A stretch of DNA of 64,000 bases from Gammaproteobacteria bacterium (GTDB lineage Bacteria > Pseudomonadota > Gammaproteobacteria > Steroidobacterales > Woeseiaceae). Below the pieces are notes generated by a model that was not told where the DNA came from, did no database searches, and saw only the letters and a program-made list of their open reading frames with translations. Shown here in pieces: positions 9,611 to 17,938 of this stretch (the first letter of the stretch is position 1; each line of letters starts with the position of its first letter). Position numbers and translations under genes: made by a program. Where the stretch lies: the NCBI GenBank assembly GCA_029884165.1, contig JAOUIH010000009.1:1-64000 (forward strand), written 5' to 3'.

Positions 9611-10249
9611 TCAGAGCGCGGCGAGCAGGCGCTGATAGACAGCGTCGATATCGCCTTCTGCGTCTACGGTTTTCAGCTTGCCGCGTTTCCGGTAGAACTC
9701 GACCACCGGTTCCGTCTGCGAGCGGTACACGTCGAGACGATTGCCGATTGTCTCCTCGTTGTCGTCCTCGCGCTGGATCAGCTCGCCGCCGGCCGACAGG
9801 CAGGCATCGATTTCCGCCTGCGGCGAAAAATAGACGTTCAGCAACTTGCCGCTCGCCGAGCAGGTGCGCCGGCCCGTCAGGCGTTTCATCAGGATATCGA
9901 AATCGACATCCATGAGGACTGCGGCATCCAGCGGCTGTTCCAGTCCGTCCAGCAGCTCCTCGAGGTCCAGCGCCTGCTGCCGAGTGCGCGGGAACCCGTC
10001 GAGGATGAAGCCGTCCTTTACGTCGGCCTCGGCGAGACGCTCACTGATGATGCCGAGCATGATGTCGTCCGGCACCAGCTGCCCGGCCTCCATGATCGAC
10101 TTGGCTCTCTGCCCGAACCGGGTTCCCGCCGCGACCGCCGCTCGCAGCATGTCGCCGGTAGATATATGTGGTACCCGCTTGTCTTCCGTCAGTTTCTTGG
10201 CCTGCGTGCCCTTGCCGGATCCGGGAGCACCCAGTAACACGATACGCAT
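9611..10249 (-). CDS. adk: Adenylate kinase with degenerate zinc LID
   Basis: Interconverts ATP plus AMP with two ADP. It begins MRIVLLGAPGSGKGTQ (P-loop), followed by the AMP-binding motif HISTGDMLRA and FILDGFPRTRQQ. The LID segment after TGRRTC has one Cys in CSASG and one in ACLSAG, where zinc-type kinases carry CxxC pairs, so half of the ligands are replaced by Ser and Ala. 212 aa. The frame runs 19 codons further upstream, but the P-loop position fixes this ATG. It is divergent from the pyrophosphate-dependent phosphofructokinase, a neighbouring adenylate/PPi metabolism gene. Confidence 0.94.
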   Translation of the reverse strand: MRIVLLGAPGSGKGTQAKKLTEDKRVPHISTGDMLRAAVAAGTRFGQRAKSIMEAGQLVPDDIMLGIISERLAEADVKDGFILDGFPRTRQQALDLEELLDGLEQPLDAAVLMDVDFDILMKRLTGRRTCSASGKLLNVYFSPQAEIDACLSAGGELIQREDDNEETIGNRLDVYRSQTEPVVEFYRKRGKLKTVDAEGDIDAVYQRLLAAL

Positions 10250-10402
10250 GCGTCGACTCTCTGGCTGTTTTGGACGGGTCGCGCCTGCGGGGCGCGCGGA
10301 GGCCAAGCTACCGACAATCCGGCATCAGGTCAAACGCGACGGTGAACGACATCGCCCGATGGTTTATCCTTCATGCGGTTTTCAGCGCAGCGAGTGCCTT
10401 CC

Positions 10403-11665
10403 ATGACAGCCATGAATGCCTTTTACGCCCAGTCGGGCGGCGTGACAGCAGTTATCAATGCCAGCGCCTGCGGGGTCATCGAGACCGCACGCAAGCACCG
10501 AAACCGGATCGCAAACGTGTATGCCGGCCGCAACGGAATCATCGGCGCTCTTACCGAAGACATGATTGATACAAGCCGCGAATCGGCGCGCACGATCGCC
10601 GCTCTCAAACACACGCCCGGCGGCGTGTTCGGATCGGCGCGTTACAAGCTGAAGGGCCTTGAAGAAAACCGTGCCGAGTATGAGCGCCTGATCGATGTAT
10701 TCAGGGCGCACAACATTGGCTATTTCTTCTATAACGGCGGCAATGACTCCATGGACACCGCCCACAAGGTGTCGCAACTCAGCAAGAGCATGGGCTTCCC
10801 CGTAACCTGCCTGGGCATTCCAAAGACCGTCGACAACGACTTGCCTATCACCGACAACTGCCCGGGATTCGGCTCGGTGGCCAAGTACGTTGCCGTGTCG
10901 ACACGCGAGGCCGCGCTGGACGTACTCTCCATGGCTAAGACGTCGACCAAGGTATTCGTGCTGGAGGTGATGGGACGTCACGCCGGATGGATAGCTGCGG
11001 CGGCCGGGCTTGCCGGCACTCGCGCCGAGGACGCGCCGCATATCATCCTGTTTCCGGAAATTCCTTTCGACGAGACCGCGTTCCTCAAGCGCGTGGATCA
11101 TTGCGTAAAGAAATACGACTACTGCGTCATAGTGGTCAGCGAGGGCGCCCAATACGCCGACGGTCGCTTCCTGGCCGAGGCGGGCACTCGCGACGCCTTC
11201 GGCCACGCGCAACTTGGCGGTGTCGCGCCCGTGGTCGCGAACATGATCCGCGACAGGCTGGGCTACAAGTATCACTACGCGGTTGCCGACTACCTGCAGC
11301 GTTCGGCGCGCCATATCGCCTCCGCGGTCGACGTCCAGCAGGCCTACGCAGTCGGCAAAGCGGCGGTGGAGTTTGCCCTGGCCGGGGAATCGGCCGTCAT
11401 GCCCGTCATCAAGCGGGTCTCCGACAGGCCCTACCGATGGCGGATCGACAAGGCCCCGCTGGCAAAGATTGCAAACAAGGAAAAAAAACTGCCGCGCCGC
11501 TACATATCGAAGGACGGTTTCTCGATTACCGAAGCCGGGCGGCGTTACCTGGCTCCGCTGATCCGTGGGGAAGATTATCCCCCGTATATCAATGGTTTAC
11601 CCAATTACGTATCGATCAAGGGCGTGGCGGTTCCGAAACGGCTAAACCGTAATTTTGTGGTATGA
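10403..11665 (+). CDS. pfp: Pyrophosphate-dependent 6-phosphofructokinase
   Basis: Phosphorylates fructose 6-phosphate with pyrophosphate in a reversible step. About 420 aa. The sequence has the N-terminal AQSGGVTAVINASA, the GGNDSMDTA phosphate-donor loop, and the catalytic segment GIPKTVDNDL. Lys in PKTVDND and the Asn-Asp donor loop are features of PPi-type rather than ATP-type enzymes. MGRHAGWIAA follows as expected. ATG 10403 is chosen; an ATG ten codons upstream (10373) is also open. The H+-pyrophosphatase gene lies downstream on the same strand, as in methanotroph pfp-hppA pairs, so both PPi users probably work together. Confidence 0.93.
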   Translation: MTAMNAFYAQSGGVTAVINASACGVIETARKHRNRIANVYAGRNGIIGALTEDMIDTSRESARTIAALKHTPGGVFGSARYKLKGLEENRAEYERLIDVFRAHNIGYFFYNGGNDSMDTAHKVSQLSKSMGFPVTCLGIPKTVDNDLPITDNCPGFGSVAKYVAVSTREAALDVLSMAKTSTKVFVLEVMGRHAGWIAAAAGLAGTRAEDAPHIILFPEIPFDETAFLKRVDHCVKKYDYCVIVVSEGAQYADGRFLAEAGTRDAFGHAQLGGVAPVVANMIRDRLGYKYHYAVADYLQRSARHIASAVDVQQAYAVGKAAVEFALAGESAVMPVIKRVSDRPYRWRIDKAPLAKIANKEKKLPRRYISKDGFSITEAGRRYLAPLIRGEDYPPYINGLPNYVSIKGVAVPKRLNRNFVV

Positions 11666-11666
11666 T
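11658..11666 (+). promoter_or_regulatory. Extended -10 promoter candidate for hppA
   Basis: TGGTATGAT fits an extended -10 element (TGnTATnAT) and overlaps the pfp stop codon. No good -35 was found. If used, it gives hppA its own transcript with a leader of about 255 bases. Confidence 0.4.
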
Positions 11667-11930
11667 GCGCGGCCTGCCGCGGGTGGGGACTCCCGGCCCT
11701 TCGGGAGTAGCCGCGGCGCTGTGCTGCAAATCAAGAACGTAAACCGCCTGGCCGGTCCATCGTGATCGAAACCGCGCTAAGCCGACCGCTCGCTCTGGTC
11801 GGACCCGGTCTTTTTGCGGCGCTGGCACAGGATGTGGGTCGCGGCGGCGCCGCGGCGCAAAGAAAAATGTATAGACACGTGGCCTGGTCTTCCCCAGATC
11901 GGGTCTTTTCGATGATTGGGAGACAACCTG
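11667..11930 (+). other. Structured intergenic leader between pfp and hppA
   Basis: 264 bases without a gene. It contains a two-tier inverted repeat (CCGCGG at 11677-11682 and 11711-11716 enclosing ACTCCC at 11689-11694 and GGGAGT at 11703-11708). A second hairpin (CCGACC 11782-11787 with GGTCGG 11797-11802) is followed nine bases later by five Ts. The second could be an attenuator or the pfp terminator. I recognise no known riboswitch consensus here. Confidence 0.45.
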
Positions 11931-13970
11931 ATGACTAATGAGCTTGCTCTGTGGTTTGCCATGGGCGCGGGCGTTGTTGCGATCCTCTACGGCGTTTTCT
12001 CGTCGCAGTGGATCCTCAAGCAGCCGGCCGGCAACGAACGAATGCAGAAGATCGCGCAGGCGGTTCAGGAAGGTGCCGGGGCGTACATGAACCGGCAATA
12101 CACGACGATCGGCATCGTCGGTGCAGCCCTGTTCCTGGTGCTCGGCGTCGCGCTCGACTGGTATACCGCGATCGGCTTTGCCATCGGCGCGCTTTTTTCC
12201 GGCCTTGCCGGCTACATCGGCATGTTCGTGTCGGTCCGCGCCAACGTTCGTACCGCAGAGGCAGCGCGGAAGGGAGTCAACCCGGCGCTGGATATCGCAT
12301 TCCGCGGCGGCGCGATCACGGGCATGCTTGTCGTCGGCCTGGGCCTGATTGGGGTTGCCGGATACTACCTTGTGCTGACTAACCTGGGCGCCACGATGGA
12401 CAAGGCAATCCATGCGCTGGTGGGCCTGGCCTTCGGCGGCTCGCTGATATCGATCTTCGCGCGACTCGGTGGCGGCATCTTCACGAAGGGCGCCGACGTT
12501 GGCGCTGACCTCGTGGGCAAGGTCGAGGCCGGAATCCCCGAGGACGATCCGCGCAACCCGGCGGTTATCGCGGACAACGTCGGCGACAACGTCGGCGACT
12601 GTGCCGGTATGGCGGCCGACCTGTTCGAAACCTATGCCGTAACGATCATCGCGACCATGCTGCTCGGCAGCCTGCTCGCCGGGTCACTGGGCGACGTGGC
12701 CGTCTTCTACCCGCTGGTTCTCGGCGCGGTCTCGATCGTTGCTTCGGTCATCGGGACATTTTTCGTCAAGACCTCGGACGGCGGCAAGATCATGGGCGCC
12801 CTTTACAAGGGCCTCATCGTGGCAGGCGTACTCGCTGCGATCTCCTTCTACTTCATCACGAACTCGATGATGGGCGGGACCGGCAACGCGATGGGCATCT
12901 ACTTCTCGGCCCTGATCGGCCTCGGGCTGACTGCGGCAATGGTCGTCATCACCGAGTACTACACCGGTGCCGAGTACAAGCCGGTTCGCACGATTGCCGA
13001 AGCCTCGCAGACCGGTCACGCGACCAACATCATCGCCGGCCTCGGGATTTCCATGAAAGCCACTGCGCTCCCGGTGATCGCGGTCTGCGTGAGCATCTGG
13101 GGCGCCTTCCAGCTGGCACCGGAAGGCAACACGATGGCGGGTCTTTACAACATCGCCATCGCCGCCACCGCGATGCTCTCGATGACAGGAGTCATCGTCG
13201 CGCTGGACGCTTTCGGCCCGATCACGGACAACGCCGGCGGCATCGCCGAAATGTCCGATCTGCCGTCCGAAGTCCGCAATATCACGGACCAGTTGGATGC
13301 AGTCGGCAATACCACCAAGGCTGTCACCAAGGGCTACGCCATCGGCTCGGCCGGCCTGGCTGCGCTGGTGCTGTTTGCGGATTACACGAACGCCCTGGAA
13401 TCGGCCGGCATGATCGTCGACTTCGACCTGTCCGACCACCTGGTCATCATCGGCCTGTTCATCGGCGGCCTGGTGCCCTACCTCTTCGGCGCGATGGCGA
13501 TGGAAGCCGTCGGGCGTGCTGCCGGGTCCGTCGTTAACGAGGTGCGCCGCCAGTTCCGCGAAATTCCGGGCATCATGGAAGGCACGGGCAAGCCGGACTA
13601 CGGCCGCGCGGTGGACCTGCTGACCAAGTCTGCGATCAAGGAAATGATCGTGCCGTCCCTGCTGCCGATCCTGGTCCCGATTCTCGTAGGGCTGCTGCTC
13701 GGCCCGAAGGCGCTGGGTGCATTGCTCCTCGGCACGATCGTCACCGGCCTGTTCGTCGCGATTTCGATGACGACCGGCGGCGGAGCCTGGGACAACGCCA
13801 AGAAATACATCGAGGACGGCAATGTCGGCGGCAAGGGATCCGATGCTCACAAGGCCGCTGTCACGGGTGACACGGTCGGTGATCCCTACAAAGACACCGC
13901 CGGGCCTGCGATCAATCCGCTGATCAAGATCATCAATATCGTAGCGCTGCTGATCGTACCCTTGATCTGA
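11931..13970 (+). CDS. hppA: Membrane-bound K+-independent proton pyrophosphatase
   Basis: Couples hydrolysis of pyrophosphate to proton export across the inner membrane. 679 aa with about 16 hydrophobic spans. The catalytic site motifs are plain: [19 protein letters not shown], then [19 protein letters not shown], and near the C-terminus [18 protein letters not shown]. The segment [18 protein letters not shown] carries Lys where K+-dependent enzymes have Ala, which marks the K+-independent class. The ATG at 11931 follows GGGAG; an upstream TTG at 11916 is less likely. A strong terminator follows. Paired with the PPi-phosphofructokinase gene upstream. Confidence 0.97.
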   Translation: MTNELALWFAMGAGVVAILYGVFSSQWILKQPAGNERMQKIAQAVQEGAGAYMNRQYTTIGIVGAALFLVLGVALDWYTAIGFAIGALFSGLAGYIGMFVSVRANVRTAEAARKGVNPALDIAFRGGAITGMLVVGLGLIGVAGYYLVLTNLGATMDKAIHALVGLAFGGSLISIFARLGGGIFTKGADVGADLVGKVEAGIPEDDPRNPAVIADNVGDNVGDCAGMAADLFETYAVTIIATMLLGSLLAGSLGDVAVFYPLVLGAVSIVASVIGTFFVKTSDGGKIMGALYKGLIVAGVLAAISFYFITNSMMGGTGNAMGIYFSALIGLGLTAAMVVITEYYTGAEYKPVRTIAEASQTGHATNIIAGLGISMKATALPVIAVCVSIWGAFQLAPEGNTMAGLYNIAIAATAMLSMTGVIVALDAFGPITDNAGGIAEMSDLPSEVRNITDQLDAVGNTTKAVTKGYAIGSAGLAALVLFADYTNALESAGMIVDFDLSDHLVIIGLFIGGLVPYLFGAMAMEAVGRAAGSVVNEVRRQFREIPGIMEGTGKPDYGRAVDLLTKSAIKEMIVPSLLPILVPILVGLLLGPKALGALLLGTIVTGLFVAISMTTGGGAWDNAKKYIEDGNVGGKGSDAHKAAVTGDTVGDPYKDTAGPAINPLIKIINIVALLIVPLI

Positions 13971-13995
13971 TCGGACGCCCGCAGCCAGTCAAAAG

Positions 13996-14023
13996 ACGCC
14001 CGGTCATGCCGGGCGTTTTTTTT
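13996..14023 (+). terminator. Intrinsic terminator after hppA
   Basis: Perfect 7-bp GC stem (CGCCCGG with CCGGGCG) with a five-base loop followed by eight Ts. It lies 26 bases after the hppA stop codon. Confidence 0.92.
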
Positions 14024-14138
14024 GGCGCGGCTCTCGTCGCCCGGGCAAGACGGCCCCGCTGGTCCTGTTGCGGCGTGGCGGACTCCTGCCCTGACCTCGC
14101 GCAATGTAACGCCTGCCGGCAGCGCTTCCGAAGCCCGG

Positions 14139-16466
14139 TCAGTGCGGAGGCTTGCGCAACGTGCCCGTCAGCGACGCGCCGAGGATTGCGGGTGACTCGA
14201 TATAGTGGCCCTGCACGAAGTCGACTCCGACGTCGCGCAGCCAGTCGAAATCCTGCTGGCGTTCGACCTGTTCCGCGACAATTCGGAATTCCATCGTCCG
14301 GGCCAGCTTGATCATCGCTGCTACCATTTCCTGGTTGATCTCGTCGGCCGCCAGGTTGCGCGTATATGAGCCGTCGATCTTGAGGTAGTCGACCGGCAGA
14401 TTCTTGAGGCTGGAAAACGCGCCGAGACCGCGGCCAAAATCGTCCAGTGCGAACTCACAGCCGATGCCGTGCACGACCTCGATGAAGCGGCGCACGCGCT
14501 GCACGTCCTCAGACACCGCGCTCTCGCTTACCTCGAAGCAGATGCTGGACGGCGACACGCCGCTGCGATCGAGCGTTTCGACGACGAACCCGAGGAAGCC
14601 TTCGTCGCCCAGGGTCTGTGACGACAGGTTGATCATGCAGGTGCGCCTGCCGGGCAAGCGTATCTTCCCGGCTCCTATTGCCGTCAGGGTTGCGGCAACA
14701 ACCCATCGATCGATCTGTGGCATCAGCTGGTAACGTTCCGCCGGCCTCAGGAATTCGGCCGTGTCTGTGATCCGGCCAGTCTCGTCCGGCAGCCTGAGCA
14801 GCACCTCTATAGCCGGCCCGGACTCGGATGCGCCGGCCGTTGCAATGATCGGCTGCGTGGCAAGTTCGAACCGATCCTCCTGCAGGGCCGCCTGCATCTG
14901 GCGCAGCCACTGGATATCACCACGCTCGCGCGCTATGGCCTCATCCCGGGCGGAGTAGACGTGCACCTGGCCGCGGCCACGCTGCTTCGCAACATAGCAG
15001 GCCGAATCCGCCGCGCTGATGACGTCCTGGAGGCCGCCGCTCGAACGCGTGATCTCGACCAGGCCCACGGAAATCCCGATGCTGAATATCTTGTCCTGCC
15101 AGACAAAGCGGTAATCGGCGACCGCGTTGCAGATATCGGCGGCAATCTGGCGCGCCTTCTCGATCGGACAGCGATTCAGCAGCGCCCCGAACTCATCGCC
15201 GCCGAGGCGTCCAACGGAATCGGACTCGCGGACCTGCTGTTTGATCAAAGCCGCCACTTCCCTGAGAAGGCTGTCGCCGGCCAGGTGGCCACAGCTGTCG
15301 TTGACGGCCTTGAAGCGATCGAGATCCATGTAAAAGAGCATGTGCGACATTTCGCTGCTGTGCGCCGAGTCGATCGCTTCCTGCAGGCGTCGTTCGAATT
15401 CGCGGCGATTGACCAGACCGGTCAGGGGATCGTGAGTCGCCTGGTAGCTCATTTGCCTGGTCGGGCCGCGTATTTCGCTTACGTCGTGGATCACGACGAC
15501 CGCCCCGGAGATACCGCTTTCCGCACCGCGGATGGGTGATGCCGTAACTTCGACCGAATATTCCTTGTCACCGTCGTGCCCCAGGAGCAAAGCACGCCGG
15601 CCCATGTTCACGCGGCGTCGCATGGCCAGGCATCGTTCGACCGGGTCGCCGAGATGGCGCCTGTCGGTGTCATCGATGAGATTGAAGATCTCGGCCGTCG
15701 GGCGCCCGATCGCCTCGTCGCGGCTGACCCCCGTCAGCACCTCTGCAGCACGGTTCAAATAGTCGATACGGCCTTCGTTGTCCGTCGTAATCACGCCTTC
15801 GGCGATCGACTCCAGCGTGTGCTGCGCCTGCCAGCGGCTGCGACTGAGGGAGGCTTCGAGGCTCTTTCGGTAACTGACGTCACGGGCGATCGTCAGGACC
15901 GCGGGCTTGCCGAGATAATCTATCAGCGCGGTCTGTGCTTCGACCCAAAGTCCTTGCTCATTTCCATTGATCAGCTGGATTTCCAGGCGCCGGGGAATTT
16001 CCTCACCAGCCAACTGCTTGGCGATTGTCTTCCGAAACAATGCGCGATAGGCGGGCTTCACGAGATCGACCACGGCTTTGCCCTGCAGCTGGTCCGGCTG
16101 CAGGCCGACCAGCGACGCGGCCCGTTCGTTGGCCATCAGGATACGGTCGTCGTGCACGATCGCGATTTCTGGCAGGGTCCGTGCGAAATCCGAAAACAGC
16201 GCGTCCCGTTGCTGAATCGCACTGTCCCGTTCTGTGATCGCATCGAACAGCTTGTTTACAGTCGCGGCCAGGTCGGCCACCGGGCCCCTGTCGGACGCAT
16301 CCAGCCGACGGCCGACGGATGCGTCGGCGGAAACGGCAACCAGCTGATCGCGAAACTCCCGCAGGCGACGCCGAAATCGGAAACGGGCCAGCAGCACGAG
16401 CGCGATGGCGATCACAACGATCGCCACCCCCCCCGCGGCGATTAGTACTGGTTCCGATACAGGCAT
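14139..16466 (-). CDS. PAS-PAS-GGDEF-EAL cyclic-di-GMP turnover protein
   Basis: 775 aa inner-membrane signalling protein. An N-terminal span (residues about 5-28) leads into two PAS-like domains (about 85-200 and 210-330), then GGDEF (about 345-500) and EAL (about 525-770). The GGDEF signature GRLGGDEFGALL is intact, with an inhibitory-site RESD five residues before it. The EAL motif reads EVLLR, but the other catalytic positions look kept: MINLSSQ, CFEVSES, LDDFGRG, YLKIDG, VAEQVE and QGHY. It could therefore make and degrade c-di-GMP; which activity dominates cannot be read. Convergent with hppA. Confidence 0.92.
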   Translation of the reverse strand: MPVSEPVLIAAGGVAIVVIAIALVLLARFRFRRRLREFRDQLVAVSADASVGRRLDASDRGPVADLAATVNKLFDAITERDSAIQQRDALFSDFARTLPEIAIVHDDRILMANERAASLVGLQPDQLQGKAVVDLVKPAYRALFRKTIAKQLAGEEIPRRLEIQLINGNEQGLWVEAQTALIDYLGKPAVLTIARDVSYRKSLEASLSRSRWQAQHTLESIAEGVITTDNEGRIDYLNRAAEVLTGVSRDEAIGRPTAEIFNLIDDTDRRHLGDPVERCLAMRRRVNMGRRALLLGHDGDKEYSVEVTASPIRGAESGISGAVVVIHDVSEIRGPTRQMSYQATHDPLTGLVNRREFERRLQEAIDSAHSSEMSHMLFYMDLDRFKAVNDSCGHLAGDSLLREVAALIKQQVRESDSVGRLGGDEFGALLNRCPIEKARQIAADICNAVADYRFVWQDKIFSIGISVGLVEITRSSGGLQDVISAADSACYVAKQRGRGQVHVYSARDEAIARERGDIQWLRQMQAALQEDRFELATQPIIATAGASESGPAIEVLLRLPDETGRITDTAEFLRPAERYQLMPQIDRWVVAATLTAIGAGKIRLPGRRTCMINLSSQTLGDEGFLGFVVETLDRSGVSPSSICFEVSESAVSEDVQRVRRFIEVVHGIGCEFALDDFGRGLGAFSSLKNLPVDYLKIDGSYTRNLAADEINQEMVAAMIKLARTMEFRIVAEQVERQQDFDWLRDVGVDFVQGHYIESPAILGASLTGTLRKPPH

Positions 16467-16792
16467 TCGGGTCCCGCTGTCAGGTCCTTTCCTGGCCTGA
16501 CGTGTTCTGGTTCTATGGCTCCGCGACTCCGATCAAGGCGCAACGGTCTTGTTTTCCTTTTTGGCGCCCCCGCGGATGACGCCGCATATCTGCGATTTGT
16601 TATTATCGGGCACTCAATCAGGCGCTCCGCAGAGGGAGGGCCTCGTCGTTCAAAGCCGTTTATGCGTTCACGCCCAAGCATATCTCAGCGACCACTGGCC
16701 ACCGCTGCAATTCACCATAATGCCCGTTGTGCGACTATGCCACGACCTATGCCTGACACAGTCCGCCTAACGAACCGAGGAACCTTGCCGCC
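16467..16792 (+). other. Non-coding spacer between GGDEF-EAL gene and pcm-like gene
   Basis: 326 bases between divergent genes. I see no gene or RNA. A TATTAT sequence near 16600 could be a -10 for the pcm-like operon, but no matching -35 was recognised. GAGGAA about ten bases before the pcm ATG is the ribosome site. Confidence 0.4.
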
Positions 16793-17443
16793 ATGAACAC
16801 CGACGTTGCCAAGACACAGATGTTGCTCCAGCAGATCCGCACGTGGAACGTGATCGACCCGGACGTTCTCGATGCGATGGAGAGCCTGTCGCGGGCGGAC
16901 TTCGTACCAGCTCGGTACGCGGAAGTCGCATACGCAGACGCCGAGATCCCCCTCGCGCATGGCCGGAAGATGATGGCGCCCAAGATCGAAGGACGGATCC
17001 TGCAGGCGCTGGCTCTGCGACACACCGATGACGTGCTCGAGATCGGTACCGGCAGTGCGTACCTGACCGCCTGTCTCGCCCGGCTGGCAGGAACGGTCGT
17101 CAGCGTCGATCGCCACCAGGACGTTCTGGATGCAGCACGGGAAAGGCTCGAGGCCGTCGGTGTCACGAACGTCTCACTGAGCAGGATGGACGCACCTGGC
17201 GAGCTGCCAGCCGCTCAATTCGATGCGATTGTCGTCAGCGGATCGATGCGGCGGGTCGATGAGCGCCTGCTGGAAAAACTGAAGCCGGGCGGGCGGCTGT
17301 TCGTCGTCATTGGCGACTCGGCGCCTATGGAGGCGATGCTGCTTCGTCGCGACAGGGACGGAGGCTGGCAGGAAACCAGCCTTTTCGAGACGGCGCTCGA
17401 TCCCATAGACCCGAATACAAACGAATCAGCATTCCGGTTTTGA
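16793..17443 (+). CDS. Protein-L-isoaspartate O-methyltransferase family protein, divergent paralogue
   Basis: 216 aa SAM-dependent methyltransferase of the PCMT fold. The SAM loop VLEIGTGSAYLTACLA and post-I motif VVSVDRHQDVLDAA are clear, and the opening VLDAMESLSRADFVP resembles repair methyltransferases. Where true Pcm enzymes have the GQTISQP acceptor motif, this protein reads HGRKMMAPKIEG, so isoaspartate repair activity is doubtful. It heads a cluster with a rhodanese and TolC, a gene order I recall from other gammaproteobacteria. It may be a paralogue with another protein substrate. Confidence 0.85.
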   Translation: MNTDVAKTQMLLQQIRTWNVIDPDVLDAMESLSRADFVPARYAEVAYADAEIPLAHGRKMMAPKIEGRILQALALRHTDDVLEIGTGSAYLTACLARLAGTVVSVDRHQDVLDAARERLEAVGVTNVSLSRMDAPGELPAAQFDAIVVSGSMRRVDERLLEKLKPGGRLFVVIGDSAPMEAMLLRRDRDGGWQETSLFETALDPIDPNTNESAFRF

Positions 17444-17499
17444 TTCAGTCACAATAGCCGGGTATCGCCTGAAACCGTCTGGTGATTCCTGGCATCTAA

Positions 17500-17856
17500 G
17501 TGTTATACGTGAGTTCAAGGGAGTTCCACGCGGAGGTGGTCGAGGAAGTCACACCGGTCGAGTTTGACGAGCGGCGCCGGGCCGGCGAATCCTGGCAATT
17601 GCTCGACGTGCGGGAGGCCTGGGAATGCGCGCTGGCCAGCGTCGACGGCGCGCTGTACATGCCCCTGCACGAATTGCCCGCAAGGCTCGGGGAGCTGGAT
17701 CCCGGGCTGCCGGTGGCGGTGCTGTGTCACTCCGGTATACGCAGCGCGCTGGCCGCCGGATACCTCGCGCGCACGGGCTTTGATAGGGTAGCCAACATAA
17801 CAGGCGGCATAGACGCCTGGTCGCTGGATCTGGATCATTCGATTCCGCGCTATTGA
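17500..17856 (+). CDS. Rhodanese-like domain protein
   Basis: 118 aa single rhodanese domain. The active-site loop LCHSGIRSALAAGYL contains the catalytic Cys, preceded by LLDVREAWECALASV and followed by NITGGIDAWSLDLD. Such proteins transfer sulfane sulfur or bind persulfide in the cytosol. The start is uncertain: GTG 17500 gives a longer N-terminus, and GTG 17509 or a GTG near 17536 (just after AAGGGAG) would also fit. It lies 56 bases after the pcm-like gene and 82 bases before tolC, so it is probably part of the same unit. Confidence 0.85.
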   Translation: MLYVSSREFHAEVVEEVTPVEFDERRRAGESWQLLDVREAWECALASVDGALYMPLHELPARLGELDPGLPVAVLCHSGIRSALAAGYLARTGFDRVANITGGIDAWSLDLDHSIPRY

Positions 17857-17867
17857 GCGACGCAGCC

Positions 17868-17899
17868 TTGACTGTTCTAGTGATATATCTAACTATAAC
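17868..17899 (+). promoter_or_regulatory. Weak promoter candidate for tolC
   Basis: TTGACT at 17868-17873 is a good -35. The best -10 (TATAAC, 17894-17899) is 20 bases away, longer than ideal; TAACTA at 16 bases is the alternative. The surrounding AT-rich stretch is unusual for this genome. Confidence 0.35.
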
Positions 17900-17938
17900 A
17901 CCTACCGCCTAGCGGCCTCTGGACAAGTGGACAGATAA

